Shown: positions 8,799 through 17,722 of the stretch, one piece after another
How the letters are laid out: each line of letters starts with the position of its first letter
Numbering within the stretch: the stretch's first letter is position 1
Source: Bin5 sp965218625
GTDB taxonomy: Bacteria > Chloroflexota > Anaerolineae > Caldilineales > Caldilineaceae
Reading direction: 5' to 3'
Assembly: GCA_965218625.1 (NCBI GenBank)
Contig: CBDCLG010000016.1
Coordinates: 496,001 to 560,000, forward strand
Length of the DNA stretch: 64,000 nt
Translations under genes and position numbers: made by a program
The notes under the pieces: generated by a model
What the model saw: only the letters and a program-made list of their open reading frames with translations
What the model was told of the DNA's origin: nothing
The model's database searches: none

Positions 8799-8838
8799 TT
8801 GGCAGCTGTTCGCCAAGCTGCGCTCTCCATGTTATACT
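8799..8838 (+). promoter_or_regulatory. Possible promoter and operator upstream of ftsH
   Basis: A TATACT -10-like hexamer (8833-8838) lies 37 bp before the ftsH GTG, and just upstream is an inverted repeat TTGGC-N8-GCCAA (8799-8816). No good -35 hexamer at 16-18 bp is visible. The repeat could be a repressor site overlapping the promoter; it is not the CIRCE sequence. Confidence 0.25.
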
Positions 8839-8874
8839 TCGGACCGTGCGAACAGTGATCTGTGAGGAGAGTAG

Positions 8875-10740
8875 GTGACCGGGAATTGGACGCGAAACGC
8901 ATTTGTATATCTGCTGATCCTGGTGGCCGCGGCCGCCCTTTTTCTCAACGTGTATGGGCCGGGCGAAGCGCCGCAGAAAGTCAGCCTGAGCGATGTGGCC
9001 CGTCAGGTCGAACGCGGCGAGGTGACGCGCATCGAAGTGCGCGGGGAAAGGCTCCAGGTCTTTGCCGGCGACAGTAGCCAGCCCCTGGCCAGTCGTAAGG
9101 AAGATGGAGTCGCTCTCACGCGAACACTGCATGGCATGGGCGTTTCAGAAGAGAGCCTCTCCCGTGTCAAGATCAACGTCCAGCCTCCTTCCAATTCGGG
9201 CAACTGGTTCGCGCTGGTAATCAACCTTCTCCCTTTGATTCTGATCGCCGGCCTCTTTCTATTCCTCTTTCGCCAAAGCCAGAGCGGCAGCAATCAGGCC
9301 CTTTCTTTCGGCAAGAGCAAGGCCCGCATGTTCGTTGGCGACCGGCCTACCGTCACCTTTACCGACGTCGCCGGCGCCGATGAGGCCAAACAGGAGCTGG
9401 AGGAAATCGTCGAGTTCCTCAAGGAACCGCAGAAGTTCGTCGCACTCGGCGCCCGCATCCCCAAAGGTGTGCTGCTGGTCGGCCCGCCCGGGACCGGCAA
9501 GACTTTGATGGCCAAGGCAGTCTCAGGCGAAGCCGGCGTACCCTTCTTCAGCATCAGCGGCTCAGAATTCGTTGAAATGTTTGTCGGCGTCGGCGCCAGC
9601 CGCGTGCGCGACCTTTTCGAACAGGCCAAACGCAACAGCCCCTGCATCGTCTTTATCGACGAGATCGACGCCGTCGGACGCTACCGCGGCACCGGCCTCG
9701 GCGGCTCACATGATGAGCGCGAGCAGACCCTGAATCAGATCCTGGTTGAGATGGACGGATTCGGCACCGACACCAATGTCATTCTGGTCGCAGCGACCAA
9801 CCGCCCCGATATTCTCGATCCCGCGCTCCTGCGCCCCGGCCGCTTCGACCGACGCGTTGCCATGGACCGCCCAGACCTGCAGGGCCGGCGCGCCATCCTC
9901 GACGTCCACGTAAAGGGCAAACCCCTGGATCCGAGCGTAGACCTGGACCTGATCGCCCGCCAGACGCCTGGATTTGTCGGCGCCGACATTGAAAACCTTG
10001 TCAATGAGGCCGCCATTCTGGCCGCTCGCCGCAACCGGCGAACGATCGCAATGACCGAAATGCAGGAGTCGATCGAGCGCATCGCCATGGGCGGCCCTGA
10101 ACGCCGCAGCCGCATCATGTTGCCGAAGGAAAAGGAAAGGATCGCCTTCCACGAAGCCGGACATGCTATCGTCGCCCACCTCGTGAAGGACGCCGATCCC
10201 CTGGTCAAGGTGACGATCATCCCGCGCGGAATGGCCGGCGGCTTCGTTCTGATGGTGCCCGAGCGCGACCGGTATCTGGTCAAGCGTGCCTACTTTGTCG
10301 ACAGCATCGCAATCGGGCTGGGCGGTCGTGTCGCAGAAGAAATAGTCTTCGGTGATATCTCCACCGGCGCATCCGGCGACATTCAGGCCATCACCCGCAT
10401 GGCGCGCGACATGGTGACAAAGTATGGAATGAGTAGAAGGATGGGTCCGCTGCAGATCGGCCATCAGGAGGAGAACCCCTTTCTTGGCCGCGAACTGACA
10501 GATCAGCGGGATTTTAGTGAGGAAGTCGCCGAAGCTTTGGACAGCGAGGTGCAGGCAATTGTAGGCGAGCAGCACGAGCGCGTCCGCCAGATTCTCACCG
10601 CCCATCTCCAGCAGTTGAACGATGTCGCAGCTGCGCTGCAAAAGCGTGAAACTCTGAACAGGGAGGAGTTTATCGAAGTCTTCGAGGGCCGCGTCACTAC
10701 GGACGATCTCCCTGACCCCCTCGCGCTCCAGCCCGCGTAA
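8875..10740 (+). CDS. ftsH: ATP-dependent zinc metalloprotease FtsH
   Basis: The 621-residue membrane-anchored AAA+ protease degrades misfolded membrane and regulatory proteins. An N-terminal helix (about residues 10-25), a periplasmic domain and a second helix (about 111-132) precede the AAA domain: Walker A GPPGTGKT at 203-210, Walker B CIVFIDEIDA at 257-266, pore FVEMFVG near 232 and second region of homology ATNRPDILDPALLRPGRFDR near 307. The zinc protease motif HEAGH is at 426-430, with the distal acidic ligand expected in the GDISTGASGD region. The start is GTG at 8875, preceded by GAGGAGA. The GTG start and stand-alone position are normal for the family. Confidence 0.97.
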   Translation: MTGNWTRNAFVYLLILVAAAALFLNVYGPGEAPQKVSLSDVARQVERGEVTRIEVRGERLQVFAGDSSQPLASRKEDGVALTRTLHGMGVSEESLSRVKINVQPPSNSGNWFALVINLLPLILIAGLFLFLFRQSQSGSNQALSFGKSKARMFVGDRPTVTFTDVAGADEAKQELEEIVEFLKEPQKFVALGARIPKGVLLVGPPGTGKTLMAKAVSGEAGVPFFSISGSEFVEMFVGVGASRVRDLFEQAKRNSPCIVFIDEIDAVGRYRGTGLGGSHDEREQTLNQILVEMDGFGTDTNVILVAATNRPDILDPALLRPGRFDRRVAMDRPDLQGRRAILDVHVKGKPLDPSVDLDLIARQTPGFVGADIENLVNEAAILAARRNRRTIAMTEMQESIERIAMGGPERRSRIMLPKEKERIAFHEAGHAIVAHLVKDADPLVKVTIIPRGMAGGFVLMVPERDRYLVKRAYFVDSIAIGLGGRVAEEIVFGDISTGASGDIQAITRMARDMVTKYGMSRRMGPLQIGHQEENPFLGRELTDQRDFSEEVAEALDSEVQAIVGEQHERVRQILTAHLQQLNDVAAALQKRETLNREEFIEVFEGRVTTDDLPDPLALQPA

Positions 10741-10760
10741 CCGCCGGCGCCTTGCCTCCG

Positions 10761-10790
10761 AAACGCGGTGGGCAGACTGCCACCGCGTTT
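10761..10790. terminator. Bidirectional hairpin terminator between ftsH and rnd
   Basis: AAACGCGGTGG (10761-10771) and CCACCGCGTTT (10780-10790) form a perfect 11-bp stem with an 8-base loop. The A/T ends of the stem provide a short T-run in each direction. It lies between the converging ends of ftsH (10740) and rnd (10790), overlapping the last base of the rnd stop codon. Confidence 0.7.
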
Positions 10791-12043
10791 CACGCCTTGC
10801 CCCGACTTTTCAGCATCTCCAGGACCGCCGGACCGTAGGTCTTGGCCTTCCAGCGTCCTATCGCCGGAAACGCCGCCAGGGCGGCAACAGAGTCCGGCCT
10901 GCTGGCGCTTATCTGCACCAGCGTCTCGTTGCTGAAAACGATGTCCGGGTCGACCCCACGCGCGGCGGCTGTTTCCGTCCGCCACCGCCGCAGCGCATCG
11001 AATCGTCTCCGCCCTTCAGCTGACAGCGTTGAATCGGACCTCTTTGCGGAGGCCGGACGTCGCGGTAGAGGCCGGCGCTCACCCTGACGAACGGCTTCAA
11101 ACAGCTCCCTACCGAACCTGTCCACCTGCCGCCCGCTCAAACCTGTAATCTTCCGCAGCGCGTCTATCGATTGTGGCCGGTCTTGCGCCAGGGCAACCAA
11201 CGTGCTCTCTCCCAGCACTTTGAACGGCGGCCGCTCGGTTCGCTGAGAATGCCGTTCTCGCCAGTCCCAAATCGTCTCAAGAACGTTGAGATTCTTTTCG
11301 TCCACGGAACGAATCTGCTTCATTTGCCAAAAGGTGCGCGGCTCCGGCGGCGAATACTCGACTGTTTCCAGGATCCGAAAGGCATCCTGCGCTTCCTCCC
11401 AGCGCCCGCTCGCCTTGAGCTGCCGGGTTTGACGTGCGCGCAGGGCCGGCAGAAAGTGCGTATCGACCTGCGCGTAAGCCATCTGCTGGGCTGTCAACGG
11501 GCGTTGGCCCCAATTCGTCCGCTGCATGCGCTTATCGCTGACCACATCGAACTCCTCAAGCAAAACCTGCGCCAGCCCAACACCCGTTCGCCCCATTATC
11601 CGGGCCGCAAGTTGCGTATCGTACAGGCAGCGAATTCTGAAACCGAAGTCGCGCTGCAGCGTCAGGATGTCATTCTCGGCCGCATGGAGGATCACCTCCG
11701 TCCCGTCGTCCGCGAGGATCCCTCCCAACGCTGAAAGGTCTTTCAGTTTGAGCGGGTCGACCAAAAAGTCGCGCACATTCTCCGTATCTGAATCGTGAGG
11801 GCTCTCGCCCCTTGATGCAGGAGCCGAAACCTGGATCAAACAGACTCGCGGCGTATAGCGGAAAAGGCTGTCGCTTTCCGTATCCAGAGCCACCCAGGGC
11901 TGACCGCCAAGATGCCGCACCATGCGGTCGAATTCTCGGACCGAATCCACCATCGAGGCCTTGGCAATAGCCGGCCCGGCCCGGCCCTTCATTGAGTTTC
12001 CCGAACTGGCCCCACTTTTCCTTGCGCGCGTCATCGAACTCAA
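10790..12043 (-). CDS. rnd: Ribonuclease D
   Basis: The 417-residue protein is a DEDD-family 3'-5' exoribonuclease acting on tRNA and other stable RNA 3' ends. Exonuclease motif I is VALDTESDSL with Asp54 and Glu56, motif II is LHAAENDILTL, and motif III is MAYAQVDTHFLPAL (DEDDy type with the Tyr four before Asp). Two HRDC domains follow: one around VALAQDRPQSIDALRKITGLS and one around LVQISASRPDSVAALAAFPAIG. The order and length fit a complete RNase D. The N-terminal 30 residues (MSSMTRARKSG...) are poorly conserved, so the exact start could be slightly downstream. It converges on ftsH. Confidence 0.92.
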   Translation of the reverse strand: MSSMTRARKSGASSGNSMKGRAGPAIAKASMVDSVREFDRMVRHLGGQPWVALDTESDSLFRYTPRVCLIQVSAPASRGESPHDSDTENVRDFLVDPLKLKDLSALGGILADDGTEVILHAAENDILTLQRDFGFRIRCLYDTQLAARIMGRTGVGLAQVLLEEFDVVSDKRMQRTNWGQRPLTAQQMAYAQVDTHFLPALRARQTRQLKASGRWEEAQDAFRILETVEYSPPEPRTFWQMKQIRSVDEKNLNVLETIWDWRERHSQRTERPPFKVLGESTLVALAQDRPQSIDALRKITGLSGRQVDRFGRELFEAVRQGERRPLPRRPASAKRSDSTLSAEGRRRFDALRRWRTETAAARGVDPDIVFSNETLVQISASRPDSVAALAAFPAIGRWKAKTYGPAVLEMLKSRGKA

Positions 12044-12315
12044 TCGCTTCCTGGCGTATGAAGCAGCCGACCGCTCACGATGGCTGCATCATAACCCAAC
12101 CGTCGCGCCCCGCCAACTCCAGAGAGTTCCCCCCGTCCGGCGCCGATTGTCTCCCCACCCCGATTGGCAGGCCGGACAGCGCAGCGCGGACGGCGGCGCC
12201 GTCGGCGCCATTCGTGTCTGGCAATACCGGCCGGTTGTGATAAGATATCGGCGAGCCAGCCCGCGCTGGCGCGGAAGTGGCAACAGGAATGTATTTGAAG
12301 CATTGAACCCAAATT

Positions 12316-12852
12316 ATGGCCCGCTGGTATTGGTACGACGACAACGGTGAGCAGATTGTATTGCCTGGCCATCCGCCGCAAAGCCGGCCCATCGCCGCGG
12401 CGGTCGAGTGGATGCGACCCGAACTGATCTCCGACCTGCACCGCAGTTTCGCCCGCTGGGCCGAAGCCCGGGTCTCGACCGGCCCTGTCCTCCCGCACCG
12501 CCTCTGGATCGATCAGGCCGGCCTTGTAGCGGTGCGATTTGCCGCGGGGGCGCCGCAACCGCTGCCTGAAGTGGGCGCCGGCGAAGAGCTTGCGCAATGG
12601 TTTGTTTTGCTGGCAAAGTGGATGGAGACCTACGTCGTACTCGCGCGTGCCCGTACTGTCTGGTCAGCCCAGCAGCTGGCTGCCGCGCTGCCGTTCCTCT
12701 CGCCCTGCATGCTGCCCCGCCCCCTCGCGCAGTTACCGCCTGACAACTGGGAAGAAGTTGCTTACGGTCTGGCCGCCACTGTGCTGGACGCCACTGTGTT
12801 GGACGCCACCGTGTTGGACAGCTCTTCGGCCTTGAACGAACAGCCCACCTGA
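12316..12852 (+). CDS. Hypothetical protein with C-terminal ATVLD repeat
   Basis: A 178-residue soluble protein starting MARWYWYDDNGEQIVLPG. I recognise no family. The body is tryptophan- and leucine-rich and lacks signal peptide or membrane segments. Near the C-terminus (about residues 154-168) is the pentapeptide ATVLD three times, from a 15-bp tandem repeat. It is the first gene of a plus-strand run leading to the Nudix, GNAT-like and alpha/beta hydrolase genes. No strong ribosome-binding site precedes the ATG. Confidence 0.6.
   Translation: MARWYWYDDNGEQIVLPGHPPQSRPIAAAVEWMRPELISDLHRSFARWAEARVSTGPVLPHRLWIDQAGLVAVRFAAGAPQPLPEVGAGEELAQWFVLLAKWMETYVVLARARTVWSAQQLAAALPFLSPCMLPRPLAQLPPDNWEEVAYGLAATVLDATVLDATVLDSSSALNEQPT
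12775..12819 (+). repeat. 15-bp tandem repeat, three copies, in frame
   Basis: The unit GCCACTGTGCTGGAC is repeated at 12775-12789, 12790-12804 and 12805-12819 with one or two changes, encoding ATVLD each time inside the hypothetical protein gene. Confidence 0.85.
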
Positions 12853-12911
12853 ACGAGATCTGTAGCCGGAACGACTGCGAGCCCATACACGGATCTCGTC
12901 ATCGAACTTGC

Positions 12912-13538
12912 ATGCGCGGCATGCCCGCCCGCTTTGGAATCGGTCAACGCGCCGAAATGGTTTCTTCGATGAAGACCAGACCGGATAAGCCGGATAAGAG
13001 GACAGGCAACGACGAGCCCGCTATGCGACCCGGCGAGGGCGCCGATCGAAAAACAGGACGATCCGGGCACGCGCAAAACGGGCCCTACACGGTCCGCCAA
13101 AGTCACTCGGCCGGCGGCGTTGCCTACCGCCAGCGCACGGGCGGCGCCGGCAAAGTCATCGAAGTGGCCCTGATCGCAACCGATCCCGCCGGACGCCGCT
13201 GGCAGCTGCCGAAGGGCCGTCTCTACCCGTCCGAAATGCCGCTGGCCGCGGCCCTGCGCGAGGTGGAAGAGGAAACGGGGCTGGAGACCGAGTACGAGTC
13301 ATTCCTGAAGACAATCCGCTATGCCTACCTGGACACCTACGCCCGCGTCGTGCCGGAGCGAGTCTTAAAGAGGGTGGACTTCTACTTGCTGCGTGTTGTC
13401 GGCGGCGCCCTTTCCGACGCAAGCATAGAAGTCGAAAAGGTGGAATGGGTATCGACCGAGGAAGCGCTGGGGCTTCTCGCCTACGAAGGCGAGCGCGACT
13501 GTATCAGGCTCGCGATGGAATTTCTGTATGGCAACTGA
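12912..13538 (+). CDS. Nudix hydrolase
   Basis: The 208-residue protein has a canonical Nudix box, GRLYPSE followed by seven residues and REVEEETGL, which binds the divalent metal used to cleave nucleoside diphosphates linked to another group. A basic hydrophilic N-terminal tail of about 60 residues precedes the domain; an alternative ATG at 12969 (MKTRPDKPDK) would shorten it by 19 residues, and I cannot choose between them firmly. WQLPKGR before the box is typical of the diadenosine-polyphosphate/ADP-ribose-like Nudix group, but substrate is not deducible. The gene overlaps the next by 11 bp, so they are likely translationally coupled. Confidence 0.88.
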   Translation: MRGMPARFGIGQRAEMVSSMKTRPDKPDKRTGNDEPAMRPGEGADRKTGRSGHAQNGPYTVRQSHSAGGVAYRQRTGGAGKVIEVALIATDPAGRRWQLPKGRLYPSEMPLAAALREVEEETGLETEYESFLKTIRYAYLDTYARVVPERVLKRVDFYLLRVVGGALSDASIEVEKVEWVSTEEALGLLAYEGERDCIRLAMEFLYGN

Positions 13539-14637
13539 GATATCGAAAGCCTCCCCCCGCCAGATCCGCGAACTGCTCAGAATGTTGCTCGACGGCGTTT
13601 CGAGCGACGTCAGCAGCATGGAGGCGATCGCCGGCAGCTGGTGGCGAAGGCCTCTGTTTCTCTACTGGTTCGGGCCGCGATTTCTTGGCAAACAGATGGA
13701 TTCCTTCGTCGCCACGGTGGACGAACGCATCATCGGGTTTGTCATCGTCCAATATGAAGGCGACGCGGCCGGTACCTTCGACTGGGCCTTCGTCAATCCC
13801 CTCTCAGAAGAGAGCAACCGGGCCGAGTTCGCCGACCTGATAGACACCGCCCTCGACTTCGTCGAAGGACAGGGCATTCATCCCTACTTCTATTTCGGGT
13901 TCGCCACCGACTCGCCGCCGGAAGTCAGGCAGGTCCTTGAGGAAATCGGCTTGAGCCCGGCGGACTATCAGACAACGCAGATGGTCGGCGCGCTGCCGCT
14001 TGAGGAGTCGCCCTCCATACCTGACGGCTTTCGACTTTCCCCCCAATTCACCGCCCGGTTCGGCCCCCGCCTGGCCGCATTCCTTCCAACGCTCTACCAG
14101 GACGCGCCGGCAGAAGAGGTCGAAATGCTCGCCGCCATTCACACCAACACGATTCGTTCCTCGAAAGTCTTGCTGGTAACCGAGGAAGAAACGGAGGTTG
14201 GATTCGTCCAGCAGTTTCGCTGGCGCGACGAACTTCGCCTCCTTTTGGCGCTGCCGGTTCGGCTGTGGGGAAGCGAAACGGAGAGGCAGCTTGTCGCCTA
14301 TATGGGCCAGGCAATGCAGGGACACAACCAACGTCTGCGCCTGCGAACGTTCAGCAAGGACCATCTGGCAGCGGCGAAAGACTCCCTCTCATCGCTGGGA
14401 CTCACATGGGAAGAGGCGCCCTGGCAGCGCTGGGTTGTTGCGCTTGAACCGGGACAGGAGCAAGCGGAAGAAGAGAGCGGGACGGAGGAGCCGGAGAGCA
14501 GGTACGGCAGCCATGGCGCGATCTGGCCGCCGCAGGCCTCGCACGCGGCGCAGCAGGACCCTGGCGGCGCCCCGTCCAACAGTTCAGCCAATGACGATCA
14601 GCCGGAAGACGAGAGCAACGATGCCGGAGCGAGCTGA
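13528..14637 (+). CDS. GNAT-like N-acetyltransferase protein
   Basis: A 369-residue protein whose first part (ERIIGFVIVQYEGDAAGTFDWAF, then a helix and PEVRQVLEEIGL) resembles a GNAT fold; a second half with ETEVGFVQQFRWRDELRLLLAL may be a second such domain. The acetyl-CoA loop is not textbook, so the assignment is by overall pattern. The last 60 residues are an acidic, Gln/Ser-rich disordered tail. The gene overlaps the Nudix gene upstream by 11 bp and the alpha/beta hydrolase downstream by 17 bp, indicating one operon. Confidence 0.55.
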   Translation: MATEISKASPRQIRELLRMLLDGVSSDVSSMEAIAGSWWRRPLFLYWFGPRFLGKQMDSFVATVDERIIGFVIVQYEGDAAGTFDWAFVNPLSEESNRAEFADLIDTALDFVEGQGIHPYFYFGFATDSPPEVRQVLEEIGLSPADYQTTQMVGALPLEESPSIPDGFRLSPQFTARFGPRLAAFLPTLYQDAPAEEVEMLAAIHTNTIRSSKVLLVTEEETEVGFVQQFRWRDELRLLLALPVRLWGSETERQLVAYMGQAMQGHNQRLRLRTFSKDHLAAAKDSLSSLGLTWEEAPWQRWVVALEPGQEQAEEESGTEEPESRYGSHGAIWPPQASHAAQQDPGGAPSNSSANDDQPEDESNDAGAS

Positions 14638-15661
14638 GGACGCCCTCATTCCCCTGCCCGCGACCGAAACTGACGCCGAGCAGAGGCCCCATTCGAACGC
14701 TTCAACCCCACTACTCCATAGCGGGGCCGTACACCTCCGTTCGGTTGAAGACGGAGGAACGACGGCGCCCCAGCACCCGGCCGCAAGCCTCTCGAACGGA
14801 AGCCACGGTCACGCCACCGGCTACATTCGCGGCGCAAGCGGGCACTCGATCTTCTACAACCGCTGGCGACAGGGCGATCACCCGCGCGGGATAGTGCTGA
14901 TTCTACACGGATTGGGCGAACATGGTGGACGCTACCGCAATCTTGTGGCGGCGCTGTCGCGGGCCGGTTACGCCGTCTACGCGCACGATCATCACGGCTT
15001 TGGACGCTCCGGCGGCGCCCGCGCCTACGTTCACAGCTTCCACGACTACCTGAACGACATTTCGCAGGTCCTGTCCATGGCCCGCGGCCGCGATCCCGGT
15101 CTTCCCTGTTGCCTTTACGGCCATTCGATGGGCGGGTTGCTTGGGCTCCTTTACCTGATGGAGGCGCCCGGCGCCGCCGATCTGGCTGTCATCTCTTCCC
15201 CGTCACTGCAACCGCAAAGTCTCTCGCTCGTCAACCGGCTTCTCAAGCTGATCCTGGTCACGCTTCACCACGCCAAGCCGACACTGACCTTTCAGCAGCG
15301 CGGCAGCCTCGATGTCCTCACGCGCGACTGGGAGGAGGTGCAGAGAGCGTTGAGGGACTCGCTTGGCGTGCGACAACGCAGCGCGCGCTGGGTCGTCGAG
15401 TTCTTCCGGGCCACGCAGGAGGTAAGAGACAGGGCCGGCGAGGTCACGCTGCCGGTTCTGATGATGCAGGGGCTGGCGGACGCGGTCGTCTCACCTGCCG
15501 CCACGCAGGCGTTCTTCTCCCGCACCCCTTCCGCCGACAAGACGCTTCGCCTGTATGAAGGCTACTATCACGAACTGCACAACGATCTGGGCCGGGAGCG
15601 GCCGATCGGCGCCGTGATCGACTGGCTCGATTCCCGCTGCAAAGCGACCAGTGCCCCCTAG
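14621..15661 (+). CDS. Alpha/beta hydrolase (monoacylglycerol lipase-like)
   Basis: I start at ATG 14621 (MPERAEDALIPLP), giving 346 residues; the same frame is open further upstream but lies inside the GNAT-like gene. About 75 low-complexity residues precede the fold. The core has the oxyanion segment LILHGLGEHGGRYRN, the nucleophile elbow LYGHSMGGLLG, an acid in MQGLADAVVSP and the catalytic His in YYHELHND, the pattern of the lysophospholipase/monoglyceride lipase group (Hydrolase_4). It probably hydrolyses a lipid or ester in the cytoplasm. It is the last gene of the operon and converges on the PhyH gene at 15680. Confidence 0.88.
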   Translation: MPERAEDALIPLPATETDAEQRPHSNASTPLLHSGAVHLRSVEDGGTTAPQHPAASLSNGSHGHATGYIRGASGHSIFYNRWRQGDHPRGIVLILHGLGEHGGRYRNLVAALSRAGYAVYAHDHHGFGRSGGARAYVHSFHDYLNDISQVLSMARGRDPGLPCCLYGHSMGGLLGLLYLMEAPGAADLAVISSPSLQPQSLSLVNRLLKLILVTLHHAKPTLTFQQRGSLDVLTRDWEEVQRALRDSLGVRQRSARWVVEFFRATQEVRDRAGEVTLPVLMMQGLADAVVSPAATQAFFSRTPSADKTLRLYEGYYHELHNDLGRERPIGAVIDWLDSRCKATSAP

Positions 15662-15679
15662 GCCCGCCGCCTCCGCCTC

Positions 15680-16645
15680 TCAGCAGATTATCCCTTTCTT
15701 CGCTGCTGGCCCGTGGGCGATCGGCTCTTCGCCAATCCAGCGCTCATCGACCGGCTCGGATGTAAGCTGATAACGTGTATCGGTCGACAGGCGCACGCGG
15801 TTGGTGTGATTGTCCATGCTGGCGTGCATGGTGTACATGCCAAATACCAGCAGATCGCCCAGCTGATAGTCGGTCGTGAGCCAGCGGCTTTTCAGTTCCC
15901 GGCCAACGGCTACTGCGTCTTTGGCATATTGGCCCGTATCGGCGTGGTGCCACCGCTTCTTACCCGATTCGATCTCCGCCGCGTCAGGTGCATTGGTGCA
16001 GTAGACATCCACGTCTATCCGGCCGTAGCTTTCCTTGATCTCCTCCTGGCGGTGGGAGTTTTCGAGGAGCATCAGGCCGCCCATCTGCTTGGGAATGTCG
16101 CCGAGCGGCGTCCAGCTGGTGTAGAGGTTGCTGGTGCCGCGCCCCATGAAAACGATGTCGTAGTGCGGGCTGGTCGCCGTTTCAGTGCCTGAGGTCTTTA
16201 CCCGGCACCAGGTAAAGTCCAAATGGCGGACAGGCCCGCCCAGGAAGCGCTCATAGAAGCCGATCATGGCACCGCCGTATAGCGCATTGCGCAACGGCTC
16301 GTTGTTCTTGACGAGTCCCTGCATGCTCAGGGCCGAGACCGCGTCCTCCCGCCTGGCGACACCGTCCATCAGCGGGAAGCCCGGGTCGACGAAATCCATC
16401 CGGGCCAGGTCTTCCAGCATTTTGCGCCGCGCGGCCAGCAGCGTATCCCGCTCAAGAAAGCCGGGCAGGTAGAGGTAGCCCTCAGCCGCGAAGCGCCGCC
16501 GCAATTCGCTGAAATCGTCGAGCGCGTCCGCCGAAGCGCGCAGCGGTCCGAACTGCTCGGGTGACATATCAAGCGGTCTGCCCTGAAAGGTCAGCCCCTC
16601 GGGTGCCGCCGTTCCGCCAGCACCCTCTGCGTGTTGTGTAGTCAT
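15680..16645 (-). CDS. Phytanoyl-CoA dioxygenase (PhyH) family protein, paralog 2
   Basis: The 321-residue protein from ATG 16645 (MTTQHAEGAGG) carries the 2-oxoglutarate oxygenase triad His161 and Asp163 in SPHYDIVFMG and His274 in MYTMHASMDN, with RVRLSTDTRYQL supplying the Arg. The start is preceded by GGAGGAGAT. A second ATG at 16663 is in frame and overlaps the stop of the upstream gene, so the two genes are adjacent or slightly overlapping. It is distinct in sequence from paralog 1. Its place right after a beta-propeller lactonase-like gene and near a ThDP enzyme suggests a catabolic operon running from about 19.5 kb to 15.7 kb. Confidence 0.88.
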   Translation of the reverse strand: MTTQHAEGAGGTAAPEGLTFQGRPLDMSPEQFGPLRASADALDDFSELRRRFAAEGYLYLPGFLERDTLLAARRKMLEDLARMDFVDPGFPLMDGVARREDAVSALSMQGLVKNNEPLRNALYGGAMIGFYERFLGGPVRHLDFTWCRVKTSGTETATSPHYDIVFMGRGTSNLYTSWTPLGDIPKQMGGLMLLENSHRQEEIKESYGRIDVDVYCTNAPDAAEIESGKKRWHHADTGQYAKDAVAVGRELKSRWLTTDYQLGDLLVFGMYTMHASMDNHTNRVRLSTDTRYQLTSEPVDERWIGEEPIAHGPAAKKGIIC

Positions 16646-16662
16646 ATCTCCTCCGGTTCCCA

Positions 16663-17634
16663 TCAGTTTGCGCGCACGTACTTCCGCAGCACCCGCCAGT
16701 CCGCGGGCGCCGCTCCACCGGGATAGGAGACGGCAACCTCGCCCACGTACAGGTCGCCGCGCGAGTCGAACGCAATGTTGTGCGGGCTGAAGAAGCGCCC
16801 CTTCCCCAGCGCATCCTCCATCCCCCACTCGCTCAGTATCGCGCCGTTCAGGTCGCGCACCGTGATGCGCGCCGGCGGGTTGTTAAACTGCGGGTCCTTT
16901 GTCTCGCCCATGAAGATTCCACCTACCTCGGCGATATACATGTTGTCATTGGCGTCAATGCACATGTCGCAGGGCCACCAGATGTCATCCCACTGCCGCA
17001 GGAACTCGCCCTCCGGGTTGAACAGCTGCATCCGCCGATTTTGCCGGTCCGCAACATAGACAGTGCCCGCGCTGTCCACACAGACGTTGTGCGGCGTCAC
17101 GAACTGCCCTGCGTTGCCGCCGGGCTCGCCCCAGGAGAACAGCAGCTCGCCTTCGGCCGTGTACTTGTGCACGCGCGCGTTGCCGTAGCCGTCCGACACG
17201 TAGAAGCCTCCATCGGACGTCAGCGCGATGCCGGTCGGATAGTTGAACGGCGGTCCGGCGCGCTCCACAATGCGGTGATCGTCCCAGTCGTAGCCCGTAT
17301 CGGCCGGACTGTCCGCCGTTTCGATCGTCATCAACAGTTCGCCCTCGGTCGTGAACTTGTGCACCGCGTGGCCCCAGTCGTCCACGCAATAGACGGCATC
17401 GTCCGGCCCGACAATGATGTCGTGGGCGCGTTTGATCAACCCCTCACCCCAGGAACGCAGGAAGCGCCCTTCCCGGTCAAAAACGATAACTGGATGCTCG
17501 CTGCGGCAGAAAGCGTAGACCCGGTCCTGCGAATCAACCGCTACGCCCGGCACCTCAACGACCTCCCAGCCGGCGGGAACCTCTCCCCAGCCGTCGGCCT
17601 CCTCATAGACAAATTGCCCGCTACCGAGTTGCAT
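16663..17634 (-). CDS. NHL-repeat beta-propeller protein (SMP-30/lyase-like)
   Basis: The 323-residue protein has repeated NHL-type blades, visible as GVAVDSQDRVYAFCR, DIIVGPDDAVYCVDD, GIALTSDGGFYVSDGYGN, NVCVDSAGTVYVADRQNRR, DMCIDANDNMYIAEVGG and NIAFDSRGDLYVGEVAV, spaced by about 45-55 residues, giving a six-bladed propeller. Such proteins include peptidyl-hydroxyglycine lyases and gluconolactonase-like enzymes. No signal peptide is present, so it is probably cytoplasmic. The stop overlaps the in-frame ATG of the downstream PhyH gene, which argues for coupled expression. Substrate unknown. Confidence 0.85.
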   Translation of the reverse strand: MQLGSGQFVYEEADGWGEVPAGWEVVEVPGVAVDSQDRVYAFCRSEHPVIVFDREGRFLRSWGEGLIKRAHDIIVGPDDAVYCVDDWGHAVHKFTTEGELLMTIETADSPADTGYDWDDHRIVERAGPPFNYPTGIALTSDGGFYVSDGYGNARVHKYTAEGELLFSWGEPGGNAGQFVTPHNVCVDSAGTVYVADRQNRRMQLFNPEGEFLRQWDDIWWPCDMCIDANDNMYIAEVGGIFMGETKDPQFNNPPARITVRDLNGAILSEWGMEDALGKGRFFSPHNIAFDSRGDLYVGEVAVSYPGGAAPADWRVLRKYVRAN

Positions 17635-17722
17635 AATCGCTCCCCTTGATCAGAATGGAAACGGGCCACTTCCGGCCCGCGCTATGGAAACTCCTCGTCA
17701 ACACAGTTGATTTTCTGACGCC

